A stretch of 64,000 bases of DNA, from NCBI RefSeq assembly GCF_022539505.1, contig NC_061508.1:342377484-342441483 (forward strand). Direction: 5' to 3'. A program made the position numbers and the translations under genes. The notes beneath the pieces are model-generated. The model saw nothing but the letters and a program-made list of their open reading frames with translations, was not told the origin of the DNA and searched no databases. The stretch comes from Lolium rigidum (Eukaryota > Streptophyta > Magnoliopsida > Poales > Poaceae). Below are positions 21,411 to 31,408 of the stretch, one piece after another (within the stretch, counting starts at the first letter, position 1; every line of letters begins with the position of its first letter).

Positions 21411-23680
21411 GGAGGACGGCACCTTCGTCCGAGATGAGGAGGGGGAAGAAGCGGTGCAAGCAATTGATCTATGAGAGTGCCCGTGGTCCGGAACCCGACG
21501 ATGGAGAAGACAACGATTACCAAGACTTTCCGAATGATTTTGGCGAGGGACTTGAGTCCGAACAAGTTAGAAGAGACAACGAAGTGTCCATCACAAACTC
21601 CGGCGAGGTGTATATCTATGTATCAATTAGTCTATATGTTCATCCCTAGATGCATTCATTTATTTGTATTGCACTTATTAACGAATAATTTTTTCTTTTA
21701 GCCTTCTGGATCATCGAGCAAGTCTGTTAGATCAAAACGAGGCCCGACGCGGGTGCTAAAGTGCGAGGGCAGGTTAGCCCTCACGGCATTCAAGGATAAT
21801 GGTGAACCAGTGGAGCCCAAGGAGTTTTGCCGCAAATTTACAAGTCAATCCGGAGTTATTGTTAGGGACCATGTACCGATCAGCATTCAAGAGTGGCATA
21901 AGCCGAAGAACCCGGAGAGTGGTGCTAGTTATGTCAACGACGCGATGAAAAAATTTCTTTGGGACACGCTCATGACAAAGTTCAGCCTACCGGAAGACAT
22001 GACGGAAGGCCGGAAGAATAAAGTCAAGGAATGGACATGGAAGAAGATGGCCATACAATTCCGGACATGGAAGAAAAATTTATGGGACAAATATAAGAAT
22101 GAAGATCCAGGATTCGATGATAATCTAGTGAAGATAAAAGATCACGGGGCCGCATTTAAGGAGTATAAGCAATCGTCTACTTTTGTGTCCCGATCGAAGA
22201 AAAATACCGAAAATGCTGCAAAGAAGAAACTTCCGCATCATTTGGGGTCGGTGGCTACAAGAGTGCCATTCCGAAGTGGAGAGCGTTTGAGAATAAACCG
22301 ATGGATCATGGAATCACTCCACGGACATGGGACCGGCCCGAACGGTCCAAGTTATGGCTGTTCGCTCATGGGGCGGGTTGGACCCAAAGACAGGGGTTGA
22401 TCATTGCGAAGGGAAAATGGAAGGACAAAATTGAGGCAATTGTACCGAAGCTTGTAGATGCAATTGACAAGGTCGAAAGGGAGAGTACATTCCCGATCGA
22501 GAGAATGACGAGCCGACACTCGCCTGGGGAACCCCGAACATGTTGGACGGGTACGAGCTCGCCCGAGTCTCACCATGAAGGAAGCGTGGCCGGACAGCGC
22601 CGACACTTATAGAAGCCGTTCGCGAAAGAAGAAGAAGGACGCCGACATTGTAACGGAGTTGTTATCTAGGGTGGAGGCTCTTGAGAGAAATCAGAGGGCA
22701 CTCGATCAGCCGCTGTTTCTACAGGATCCACAAGCCGATGCTGCCCCATCTCAGCCGAAGAAGCGGTGTCGGTTCCTCGCATCTTGACGGATGTGGAGGA
22801 AGCTACCCCGTGGATTATGTCACGGAGAAGACAGATTGCGAGCTACATATGTTAATCAGGACCGCGTCCGTTAAGGTGGCGGTCGGCTATGTGTACTCAA
22901 GTGAAGATGGAGCAATGCACCATCATATGCCCATTCCACCTGGTTGTGTTCGTGTCGGGGTGGATGAAGTTGTTTCGGGTTTTGAAAAAGTGGAGCTTGA
23001 TATTCCTAGAGGTGAAGATGAGAGGACACCGGCCGATGTCAAGCACGGTTTCGCCCTATGGCCGAAGAAGTACGTCGTCCTTTTGCAAAGGCCACCGACT
23101 CCTACACATGAGCAGCAAATGCCATCGACTCCTCCTGGTGGCAGTCCTGGTGAGCAGCCAAGTCCACACCTACCTGAGAGGGACCCCAGCGTGAGTCCAC
23201 CATCTCGAGATCCTCCGCGTAAGGCAGTCCTGTTTGATTGACTTATATTCTTGTAAAGAAATGCCCGCAACAACCACAAGGGACTGATCTCTGTGGATTC
23301 TACGTTTGCGAGTACATCCACAGAATTGTCAACGAGAGAATTAATAATGCAAGAAATAAAGAGGTACGAAAACAATATTCACAAATTTGTTTTCTTATCA
23401 TAAGTTGTGCTGAAGTTTCGGTAATAGTTGTTTCATTGTGGTTTGAATATATATATACACACACACATATCTCATGTACTCATTTGTATCTTATTCTTTT
23501 ATAGTTGGCAACAAAGCGGAACAAGCTCTCAATCGATGACCGCTTCATAGCAATAGCCGAGGAATTGGCGGGATTCTTCCTTCGAGACGTCATACCACCA
23601 TTCGCGAGTTCCACTATGAATGAAGATGTACATGTTACATATATAGTTGACTCGAAGAGTACCACTATGCTACATGTAAT
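21411..23680 (+). pseudogene. CACTA second ORF: En/Spm-type transposase domain plus Ulp1 remnant
   Basis: Exon-like acidic start (MEDGTFVRDEEGEEA frame near 21412), an intron-like gap, then from about 21703 a conserved region: RLALTAFKDNGEPVEPKEFC, NDAMKKFLWDTLMTKFSLPE, NKVKEWTWKKMAIQFRTWKK, NLWDKYKNEDPGF. After a frame change KKKLPHHLG..GYKSAIPKWRAFENK and TWDRPERSKLWLFAHGAGW follow. This is the Ptta/En/Spm plant transposase domain. Further on, KKCPQQPQGTDLCGFYVCEY (about 23260) is the Gln/Cys end of a Ulp1 protease fold. The part with the catalytic His and Asp seems deleted after about 23238. A final block LSIDDRFIAIAEELAGFFL starts near 23525. Several frameshifts and the deletion make it dead. 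Confidence 0.75.
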
Positions 23681-23964
23681 ATATAGAGTACGGCTCGGAG
23701 AGTACCACTACTATGCATGAAGATCGATCTTCATGCATAGTGCTTCTTAATTTGCGATCTTATGCAATTACATGTGTGTTATATTATATGCACCAACTTG
23801 CTATGCATCATATTGATCTTCATGTACTTCAATAAACCCAAACGCGTTTACGGTTCATCGACGCGATATGAAACAAACCGATATCCCTAAACCCCTCCAA
23901 AAACCCTAAAACTTCAATTCTCCGCCGCGGCGAGATTCGGGCAAATTCCCTGCCGCGGGGGAAC
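23681..23964. other. CACTA 3' non-coding
   Basis: AT-rich DNA with an inverted pair around CATGAAGATCGATCTTCATG (23717-23736), a 20-bp perfect palindrome. No coding. Confidence 0.5.
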
Positions 23965-24171
23965 CTTTGGTACCGGTTCGTATTACCAACCGGTACCAAA
24001 GATCCTTAGCCCTGAGCTCTCCTGGTGGCCCACGTGGAGGCCCCTTTTATACCGGTTCGTAAGCAACCGGTACGAAAGGGGGGGCTTTAGTGCCGAATAA
24101 TTTGTACCGGTTGCAAAACCGGTACGAATGCCCCTCTGGAACCGGTACGCATGAGAGATTTTCTACTAGTG
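23965..24171. repeat. CACTA right subterminal repeats and terminal inverted repeat
   Basis: At least six ACCGGTT/AACCGGT words in both orientations (around 23974, 23990, 24052, 24066, 24105, 24117 and 24141) end in the terminus TTTTCTACTAGTG. Such subterminal arrays bind the element's own DNA-binding protein in En/Spm-type systems. Confidence 0.85.
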
Positions 24172-24782
24172 TGCTTGTTCCAGATGGCTTCCTCGAGCTG
24201 CCCACGCCGCAAGTCGAACGGCGGCGCTGGCCCCGCAACAAGTGTAGATTCCGGCGGCGCGGCAGCCTCTACCTCTACGTGGTGGTCTGCAGTATGCGGA
24301 TCGGTGACGGTGACGTCGCACAGGACGGTGAGGCAGTCGTCCCTGAGATGCTTCTCCTCATCCAGATCCGCGTGCTTGATGAAGTCTCTCCAGCCCCAGT
24401 TGAGGCTGTCCTCCGTGAAGCGGTACTCTGCTAAGGATCGACGGCGAGTTGGCTTTGCGTTCACGTCCGGTAGTATACTCATCTCGAACTTGGCCGTGGT
24501 ATCCCCCGTGTCTTCGTGGCTGGCATGCTCGAGGAAGAGCGAGACGGAGCCCTCGTGCGCCTTCAAGCAGCCGTTTGGGTAGCACAAAAGCCGCCAGTCG
24601 TGGCTGCCGACTCTAAACGTGCCTGATCTGATCGACTGGCCGTTGGCCATCTTCTTGCTGATGCTGGTGTACTCGTTGATCCGGAGCAGGTGGGAGCAGG
24701 TCGCCGTCGCGGTGATGGTGGAAGCGGTGAGGTGCTGCCGGCCGGCGCCGCGCAGGGTGGACAGGAACGCCGACACAGACAT
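24172..24782 (-). pseudogene. MATH-domain protein (MATH-BTB/BPM-type), cut by CACTA insertion
   Basis: ATG at 24780-24782 on the minus strand, MSVSAFLSTLRGAG, then a MATH domain: HLLRINEYTSISKKMANGQS, FRVGSHDWRLLCYPNGC, VSLFLEHASHEDTG and SLNWGWRDFIKHADLDE, about residues 30-165. A linker with PPFDLRRGQLEEAIWNKH follows, as is usual just before the BTB domain in grass MATH-BTB proteins. These act as CUL3 ubiquitin-ligase adaptors. The frame is open for about 204 codons up to the CACTA terminus at 24171, where host sequence stops. No BTB half is found elsewhere in the window, so the gene is truncated. Grass genomes carry many such rapidly changing paralogues. It could still be transcribed as a short MATH-only product. 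Confidence 0.85.
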
Positions 24783-24865
24783 GGTGGCAGATCGGAGCGC
24801 GTACTTCCAGCAAGGAGATCACGATCGACAACCTCGCGCGCGCGGCTTGCAGATGGCGGCGCGCG

Positions 24866-24876
24866 GTATATCACAA
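24866..24876 (-). promoter_or_regulatory. TATA-like box of the MATH gene
   Basis: On the minus strand TGATATACCGC lies about 85-95 bp before the ATG. This is the only TATA-like word in an otherwise GC-rich stretch. Confidence 0.35.
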
Positions 24877-24889
24877 GGACAGGAGGTGC

Positions 24890-25698
24890 ACGCGTTTACG
24901 TGTTACGTACGTATGGCTATTTCAAACGACACATACGGAGATAGAGATATGATTGTGTTGTGTTGGCACGGGAACCAAGAGCCTATAGATATTTTTCCAA
25001 AACAAAAATACCCCATAGATATGCAAGAGATCGAGCAGATCGTGTTGTCTCAGATTTGAATGTAACATTTTTTTTTCGTATGTAGCATTCTCAAAAATGC
25101 GACATAGTTTTGCGATATTTCTTTCTAATATATCTCACATCTTCACCAAACTTATCCAACTTTACATAAACAGGTATATGAGGCTGCTGCAATATTTCTG
25201 TAGCATATAAGATTACTGCACTAGCCATCTCAATCAAAAGTTCGAACTAATGTAAAGAGATTAGACAATATATTTATTTCAACACTGCCCCATCATGTTT
25301 AAGTTGCACATGGATACGAAATTTGACCGAAACGGCAAGCAGCATTCAAACGGAAAAGCATTCCCAGATTCTCATCGTAAGTTTGCGGGAGAAATATAAT
25401 CTTTGCTCGCTAATGCTGAAATATTGTAAATAACTTGAATCGCCAGGGCTTTATGGGTATTGAGAACAGAAATTTGCTTTCAAATCTCTGAGAGCAATGG
25501 AGGTTGCAACCACCGCTAAGAAATAAAATTCAGAGTGATGTGGTTTAGAACCACCAATATAGCTCGTATTCGTCTAACCGCCAGCCGAACTGGATCAATC
25601 ATATTCGAAAAGCAAGCCAGTTAGTTGAGCTAGTTGAGCACCAGCGATTCGCCGTAAATACTTTCGATCATCAATCCACAAATGGAAAAGATGCTTAC
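24890..25698. other. Intergenic, no gene recognised
   Basis: AT-rich, short frames only. Its right part would be the intron downstream of the possible exon at 25699-25883. Confidence 0.3.
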
Positions 25699-25883
25699 CT
25701 AGATGGAATTTGTGCATTAGATCCCTCTAATTCCACCCAATCTTCTCCGCGGTTGATGGGCATAGGTGGTACACCAATGGGCGTTGCATACTGTGCCGCG
25801 ATAGGGGTAGATCTAGCGGAGGCGAAGGCGGAATAGGCTCCACGGCCTAGGGGCGGGGGCGGCTCAGGGGCGGAGGATGACAT
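25699..25883 (-). CDS. Possible first exon of an unknown gene (or gene fragment)
   Basis: ATG at 25881-25883 on the minus strand begins MSSSAPEPPPPLGRGAYSAF and continues with TPIGVPPMPINRGEDWVELE to a good donor site (AG|GTAAGC at 25699/25698). The length is 185 nt. The composition is much more GC-rich than its surroundings, and the exon ends cleanly at a splice consensus, which is why it is listed. I recognise no domain and find no second exon in the AT-rich DNA to the left. It may be an isolated captured exon. Confidence 0.35.
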
Positions 25884-27757
25884 AAGGTAGGAGGGCACGC
25901 CGGCGGGGGGGCGGATGAGCGGTGAGGGATCTGTTCCAGGCTTGGGTGGAGGGGAATGCTTTGGATGAGCAAGAGATGGACGGTCCGATGTGTCTCCATG
26001 CAGCCCCACCCTTCACCATGCAATGGACAATGCAGGACATGTCCCAACGTGGTCCCACCTAGGAAAAGTTAAGTGGCTGGAGAAAAGTGAGTATAACTAA
26101 GGAACCAAGGACACCAAAATATAAATCCCTTAATTAAACTAGGGCATTTAATGCCTTTTATCTGAAATGGAGAGCAAGAGTCGTTGAAACCTTAGATGCT
26201 ATAAATCATCCCAACCAGGGTACAAATTTGAGTGAGCACAAAAATACTTACAATATTGAACACCTTAATGAACAAGAAATTTGCATCAAAGAATGATCAA
26301 AGAAGTCGCCTCTTATGTTTATGTCACATTAACTATGTTATGTTTATTTTTTCAGGTTAGGATAGAGACTTGGAGATGGTAAGAATGTGCGGGAGACTTG
26401 GAGAGAAGAAGAAAGCTCTTTTTATCGTTGTCGATGTTGAGGAAATCGCTTATCGGTTTCAACTTGGTCGGTTGGCGATTAGTGGTTATTGGAAAAATTG
26501 GTCAACTAATTGGCTGACTAATCAGTTAATCGGTCGATAAGTGAGTTAATCTGCTAATCAATGACCCACTGAGTAGCGACTAATCGGCCAATTAATCATT
26601 GAATCAGCTGTTTTTTAAAAAGTGATTCGTTGTTCTAGTGCTTCTGTTCAAGACTTTATTAGCTTTTTAGTTTCTCTCTTTTTTTGTTAGAAAACCTAAT
26701 TTGGTTGAGAACTAAGATTTTGTTGGTTTTCTAAAACTTGGATCGGGCGTATACATATAAGTCAAATAAACTACGTGCGCTACTTATCAATAAAAGTGAA
26801 AATTTTCGTTAGCCCCCGACCCGTATAAAGTCGGGACCGGCCCTGGACGCGGCAGCAACCCTCTGCCTTGGGGACATGTGGCGGCGTGCTTGGACAGCGG
26901 CGGCAGATCAGCTGGTTCAATCAAAGAGTTTTCCATATCTTATACACATGGGCGAAAGAGCTGATTTGGATGAAAGGCCAGCAATAGTATTTGTGTTGCA
27001 TAAGTGTGTCGTGCCTTGTATGTTGCTTCGCTAAGTTTTATGGGTGGGGGGGGGGGGGGCTCGTGTTCAGAACTCGGTACGCCCTTTTAAAAAATATTTA
27101 CAAAAATATAAGTATATAAAAATTTATGGGAGAAATTTTCAAAAAATCTTTAAAGTGAAGCTCATTAACAAATGTATGGAAGAAGTTGTACACCAGAGCC
27201 CGTATCCAAGAGTTTAATTGTTGAGCATGCTTGCTCTCGATTCCATACTCAACCAGTGAAGCTCATTAACGAAGATGGCCTTCCACCTCAAGAATGATGG
27301 TCTCTGGGATTTTTTTTTTTAACAACTCATATTCCACAGGATGCCAAAATCATAATCTCCATTGAGAATGGCACAACCAACTTATCTTTGATGTATATTC
27401 GTTGTGTTGACTTGGTAAAACTCTTTGATTAGTACTTTGTAATACTACTAAAATTAGTTGTGTGCATTAATCCATGCAGATGAGGTCAGGGTTCTCCCCT
27501 TTCGACAAAAACTACTATGATTCTTCATTTAAACACACATACATTGGACAGCACAGAACTGAATCTTTCGAAGTCAAATTGTTGAGCTTGGGAGTTTTGC
27601 TCACACATAAAAAAACAAGAAACATATTGTATGTAATGCCTTCTCTCTATGGATTAAGAACGATGTGAGTTCTATTGGTGCAGCAAACAGATGAACATAG
27701 AGCACGACAATCTGAATCCTAGACGGCACAAGCATACAGGATATGAACCCATCCACT
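25884..27757. other. Intergenic, no gene recognised
   Basis: Includes a CG-poor region with many TAATC(A/G)G / CGATTA words (about 26440-26615), a run of 14 G (about 27046-27059), and a T-run at 27308. A 64-codon frame at 27474 has no recognisable homology. No confident features. Confidence 0.3.
26440..26615. repeat. Cluster of TAATCGG / CCAATTAATC words
   Basis: Degenerate short words such as GGTCGGTTGGCGATTAGTGG, TAATCAGTTAATCGG and GACTAATCGGCCAATTAATC occur in both orientations over 175 bp, with no fixed period. Function unknown. Confidence 0.4.
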
Positions 27758-27823
27758 GCTTTTGAACACGTAGAAGATAGAACAAGACAGCATATATATG
27801 TGTCACCACGGTCATCTAGTTTA

Positions 27824-28413
27824 TTAGGCGAAGCAGTTGAGGCCGAAGCAACTGGTCAGCAAGCTCCTCAGCCACGTCCTACCCTTCTGCAATGCATTAG
27901 ACAAGATGATTAGGCCTGATGTACATCCCTGAAGTGTGCAACGACCATAAATCAACTTTTTGTGCTGTAAACTTGCTGAAGTAAATTGCATACCCGTCGC
28001 ATGGACTTGCTGCAGAGCATTTCCTGCGGGACCTCGTACAGGTCGTCGTCAAGAGCTTTGACCACCGTGAAGGAGAAGGGTTCTTCCATCGCTACGTGGG
28101 GCCCAGTGTTAGCGTCCCAGGCTTGCCTCACCTTGTGCTGCTGCTTCCCCATGGCGGCGTCGCCATTGTCGTCGTACCAAGTTCCGACCTGCAACAGGAG
28201 CACTAATGCATGAAGCCTCACAGATTTTATACAGCAAGACTGTTGTTTTACCTCGCAATTCAGTAGTACCTGTTCATGTGATTTGTGCGCCGTGACGGCA
28301 GGGTCGAAGCACTGATTGACGGCCGCCGTCCAGCCATCACCGTCGTCATTGCTGTGGTCGTTGTTCCACTGTCCGAACGCCGGGATGCGCCTGCGGCGAC
28401 CTGCCCTGGCTCT
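27824..28413 (-). CDS. RIN4/NOI-domain protein, copy A1 (exons 2-4)
   Basis: Three coding exons on the minus strand: 28413-28270, 28188-27994 and 27886-27824, all phase 0 with GT/AG borders and stop TAA at 27826-27824. The first has RRRRIPAFGQWNNDHSNDDG, the NOI core with the (V/I)PxFGxW site that AvrRpt2 protease cleaves in RIN4. The middle exon (65 codons) is TWYDDNGDAAMG... to MLCSKSMRR. The last encodes KGRTWLRSLLTSCFGLNCFA, a Cys-containing C-terminus like the acylated membrane anchor of RIN4 and NOI proteins. RIN4-family proteins are plasma-membrane immune regulators guarded by NLR receptors. An acceptor at 28414 implies an upstream exon with the ATG, which I could not identify. Its paralogue B1 keeps the same exon structure. 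Confidence 0.75.
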
Positions 28414-28734
28414 CTGCACGCATACGCGTCGTTGTTGTCAAGATCGAGACTACGAAGAGCTAGCAGCCTAGCAGGGCGGTGTGGTGTGCTTGGCAAGGTA
28501 TACAAGGTGGGGCCCACACAAAAGCTAGAGCCTTTGCAAGCAGCAAGCATGGGCCCAATGCACTCGTCGGCAGTCGGCAGTCGGCAGTAGTCACAGGACT
28601 GCTGAGCATTGACCCTGGTTGACTGAAGAGGTTGGAGTATGCTGCAAGCCTACCACTACGAGTGATTTTATCTTCCAGAACAAGGATCCACTGGATTCTA
28701 AATGGAGAAGTGGCAGGGTTTATACTGTTAATTA

Positions 28735-28987
28735 CTCCCTCCGTCCCAAAATGTAAGGCGTTTAAGATTTTAAAAAATTAGTTAGAAGTCAACATATTTG
28801 AAGTTTGACCAAATTTATACGTACAAATATAAACATTAACAATGCCAAATCAGTATTAATAGATTCACCAGAAAATATAGTTTCTCAAAATACCCATTTG
28901 ATATGTTTTCGTATAAACTTGATCAAATTTAGAAGATGTTGACTTTTGGCTAAACCTTAGACATCTTACATTTTGAAACAGAGGGAG
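28735..28987. mobile_element. Stowaway (Tc1/mariner) MITE, 253 bp
   Basis: Ends CTCCCTCCGTCCCAAAATGT and the matching complement ACATTTTGAAACAGAGGGAG, flanked by the TA duplication (28733-28734 and 28988-28989). The duplicated segment B has no insertion at the same site (TGTTAATTAACC near 47747), so the insertion came after the duplication or was lost in B. Confidence 0.92.
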
Positions 28988-29176
28988 TAGTAATGACGCT
29001 AAGGTAGAGAGATCTACGTATCAGAAAAATACATGCCACGACCAGACAGCATGAATTTGAAGAGAATGCTAATTTCATTAGTACTAGGTGTAACTTGTAA
29101 GAGCGATCTTAAATACAGACATGTGCACAATAAACTTGCACAGAACGAAAGAAAATAATTTCTAGTTAGCTCAAAT

Positions 29177-29441
29177 TTATACCTTGTGGAGGGGTTGTTT
29201 CTGTACGGGAAAGGGGATCTGCATCGTCGCAGACTCGAAGCGCTGGGTGAGCACCGACCAGTCGTCGTCGCCATGGTCATAGTTCCATTCCCCGAACGCC
29301 GGTATCCCCCGCCGGTACTGCATAATCCCCCTCACATCCTGCGAAATAGATTGGACACATATCAGCACATATCGCTCAGTCATTGCAAATGAACGCAACA
29401 GCAGTTCTTGATACTCAGGGAATTAACCATACCTGATCCAT
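29177..29441 (-). CDS. Small RIN4/NOI-domain protein, copy A2
   Basis: A nine-base first coding exon ATGGATCAG (29441-29433) is followed by donor GTATGG, then exon 2 from 29338 to the stop at 29179-29177. The product, 57 residues, reads MDQ, DVRGIMQYRRGIPAFGEW, NYDHGDDDWSVLTQRFES and ends PLHKV. GIPAFGEW is again the cleavable NOI core, followed by the Tyr and acidic residues typical of the domain. It lacks the Cys-rich tail of A1, so membrane attachment is not apparent, unless a further exon exists downstream. A TATA box lies about 150 bp upstream. Intact; paralogue B2 has the same micro-exon. Confidence 0.78.
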
Positions 29442-29586
29442 CGGAAGGCCTTGGCTAGTACTACTACGTAGTAAGTAGTAACAGTGAGATCCAGGTGACT
29501 TGCTCGGCTTGGTAAGCACACAAGAGTAAGTCTCCAAGTAGTGGAAGAGAGGTATTGACTCGGGGAGGCGGTGGTGTGCGGTTGGG

Positions 29587-29599
29587 TAAATTTATAGGG
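29587..29599 (-). promoter_or_regulatory. TATA box of NOI gene A2
   Basis: CCCTATAAATTTA on the minus strand, about 150 bp before the ATG. The same word is conserved at the corresponding place in copy B (about 48617-48632). Confidence 0.65.
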
Positions 29600-29811
29600 A
29601 AGAGTGTTGTGTGCTCAGTAAGGAAGACAGCAGTGTCTGAGGGGAGAAACTTGGGGCGGGAGGCAAGCCGAGGGTGCGCTAGCTGGCTGTGACCGTGTGC
29701 TTTCTCATCGGGCTGATGCCTGATCCATCGTTCTTGGACGACGCACATCTTCTTCTCATTTTTTATATGTAACTGTGATGGTGTGCCTTACTACTGGTCG
29801 GTCTGTCCTTA

Positions 29812-30985
29812 GGGCATCTCCAACTGAGCGACCCATCCCGCGCCCGCGCGGCCGGATGGGTCCAACCGGACAAAAACGCTCTTCAGCGCGCGGACCCATC
29901 CCTAAAACGGATGGCCACGGCGTCCGGGACGACCCAAACCCGGCCCAAATCTGGGACGAGTTTGCGTGGCCGCGAACGCCGAAGGCTGGTCGGTCGCGTC
30001 CTCCCCTTGTCCGCCCCTGGCCCGCCTGTCTATCTCCCAAAACACAAACACTCCACTCCACTCCCAAAACCTAGAGATGGCCGATGAAGAGACTGCCGCC
30101 ACCACCGCCACCATCGGAGAGGAGGCACAGCTCGCGGCCGCTCCTTCCGTGGAGGCGACTCCTGCTGGACGCTCCGGTGGTCGTGGAGCCTGGGCCGCCG
30201 ACGAAGAAGGCGAAGCCCGAGGTCACCGCGGAGCAGAGGGCGATGGAGACCAAGAAGCGGGGGGACCAGCGCAGGACGCTCGAGCAACGGAAGAGGGACG
30301 CCGCCGCCGCGGAGGAGCGGCTGCGGACGGCGGAGCAGCTCCTCGAACTCCAAACGCAGGCGAAGGCTCGTGTCATTCAAGAGCAGGCGCAGGCCATGCT
30401 CTTTACGGCCACGCAGCGCTCGGCCGGCACATGATCATCCCGGGCACCGGCACGGCCTCGGGGGGAGCTCGGCCTCATCCGTGACTCGGCCCCTTCCTCC
30501 AAGGTCAACTGCCCCGCCGACTGCCCTGTTTGCGTACACGCCCGGCGCGCACGAAATGGGGGCGCAGTCAGGGCGGTACGTACCCATCACGGGATGGGTC
30601 ACCGGAGGTGGGCGAGTCCATGACGGGGCCGTCACCTTCTTCCATTGACCTCAACCGTGCGCCAGCGAACTCCAAAAGCCCCAAGCACCTGGGAGCAGCA
30701 GCGATGGCCGGTGCACGCAACCTGCTCGACGATTTGTCGGCCGAGCGCGCGCAGCCACCGTTGCAGGCACCGTCCACCGTGCAGGCCCCTCCGTCTTTCC
30801 CGCAGACAATGCCGACGACCGTGCCATATCCTTCGACACAGCAGGCTCCCCAGCCACCTCCCATTGACACACAGGAGGACACCACTGCCTGTCCCGGTAG
30901 CATTAACATCGAGGAGGAGCCGTTGTTCGCTCAGGAGCTCACACAAGCCGCAACTGCACAAGCTCGAGCTCGCCGGGTGACATAG
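29812..30985 (+). mobile_element. PIF/Harbinger element, right end lost
   Basis: Left inverted repeat GGGCATCTCCAACTGAGCGA at 29812 with TTA just outside (29809-29811), closely matching the complete element at 7559 for about 190 bp. It then diverges into an ORF-bearing interior. No right end is present; from about 30990 the sequence is a gypsy LTR, so that insertion or a deletion removed it. Confidence 0.8.
30077..30985 (+). pseudogene. Harbinger-borne coiled-coil ORF (ORF1-like), frameshifted
   Basis: ATG at 30077 gives MADEETAATTATIGEEAQLA. A frameshift near 30165 leads to PPTKKAKPEVTAEQRAMETK and a charged helical segment with RRTLEQRKRDAAAAEERLR and LLELQTQAKARVIQEQAQAM. After another shift it continues with SPSSIDLNRAPANSKSP and a Pro/Gln-rich tail ending at 30985. 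The helix and the SPSSIDLNR phrase are typical of the accessory ORF of Triticeae Harbinger-type elements, thought to be DNA-binding partners of the transposase. Broken, so not functional. Confidence 0.6.
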
Positions 30986-30989
30986 GCAT

Positions 30990-31362
30990 CCCGAATGGGC
31001 CTGCCAAAGATGGTACCCGGGGTTTAATGAAGGCCCACTACCCGAAGAATAAGAAGGTTCGAGAGCCCAAGATATATTAAGGAAAGTAGAATTGTAATAG
31101 GAAGTGTTGTTTGTAAATATGGCGGGATGAGTTAGAAACCGTCCCGGACTCTGTAACTTGTACAAAACGAAACCCTCAGCTCCACCTCTTATATAAAGGG
31201 GGAGTCGAGGGACGAGGAGATCATCGAATCATTGCCTGCAAACCCTAGTTTTCATAATCGTCGAGTACTTTTCGGCTGAAACCTTCGAGATCTACTTGCC
31301 CTCTACTTCTAACTAAACCCTAGCCTACAATCCATAGGCATTGACAAGTTAATCCCTTGTCA
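30990..31362 (+). mobile_element. 5' LTR of a gypsy-type retrotransposon
   Basis: Promoter-like TTATATAAAGGGGGAG (about 31188), then the CCCTAGCCTACAATCC segment, and an end ...CCTTGTCA at 31362 two bases before the primer-binding site. The exact start is uncertain (30985-31020). Confidence 0.65.
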
Positions 31363-31364
31363 AT

Positions 31365-31382
31365 TGGCGCCGTCCGTGGGAA
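31365..31382 (+). promoter_or_regulatory. Retrotransposon primer-binding site
   Basis: TGGCGCCGTCCGTGGGAA resembles the complement of the 3' end of tRNA-Asp, as used by several Triticeae gypsy elements. It fixes the LTR end at 31362. Confidence 0.6.
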
Positions 31383-31408
31383 TTAGAGGCGTAAGGATCT
31401 CGATCTCG

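Larger units (their letters stand above)
14148..24171 (+). mobile_element. CACTA (En/Spm) DNA transposon, left end missing
   Basis: The right terminus is exact: TTCTACTAGTG at 24161-24171, i.e. CACTAGTAGAA read inwards, after a run of ACCGGTT-containing subterminal inverted repeats (23965-24150). Inside, in order, lie a TNP2-type transposase (14648-18015), subterminal-like hairpins (18478-18640), a small ORF (18811-19322), a purine-rich tract, a 72-bp palindrome, a captured antisense MFS gene fragment, and an En/Spm-type second ORF (21411-23680). No left CACTA terminus is found. The LTR fragment ending near 14147 probably marks the break. All coding parts carry frameshifts, so the element is dead. 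Its right end lies within a MATH-domain gene. Confidence 0.85.
27758..29690. repeat. Segmental duplication copy A (two NOI genes)
   Basis: Collinear with 46730-48735 in the same orientation. Both start GCTTTT-ACAC-TAGAAGATAGAAC and end shortly after GGTGCGCTAGCTGGCT. Exons and introns are all preserved. This copy carries a Stowaway MITE (28735-28987) that is absent from copy B, and lacks the one copy B carries. Confidence 0.9.

Noticed and set aside
28414..28550. First exon of NOI gene A1 from an ATG at about 28550
   Set aside because: That frame does not join in phase with the NOI exon at the 28414 acceptor, and the matching sequence in copy B is not conserved as coding.
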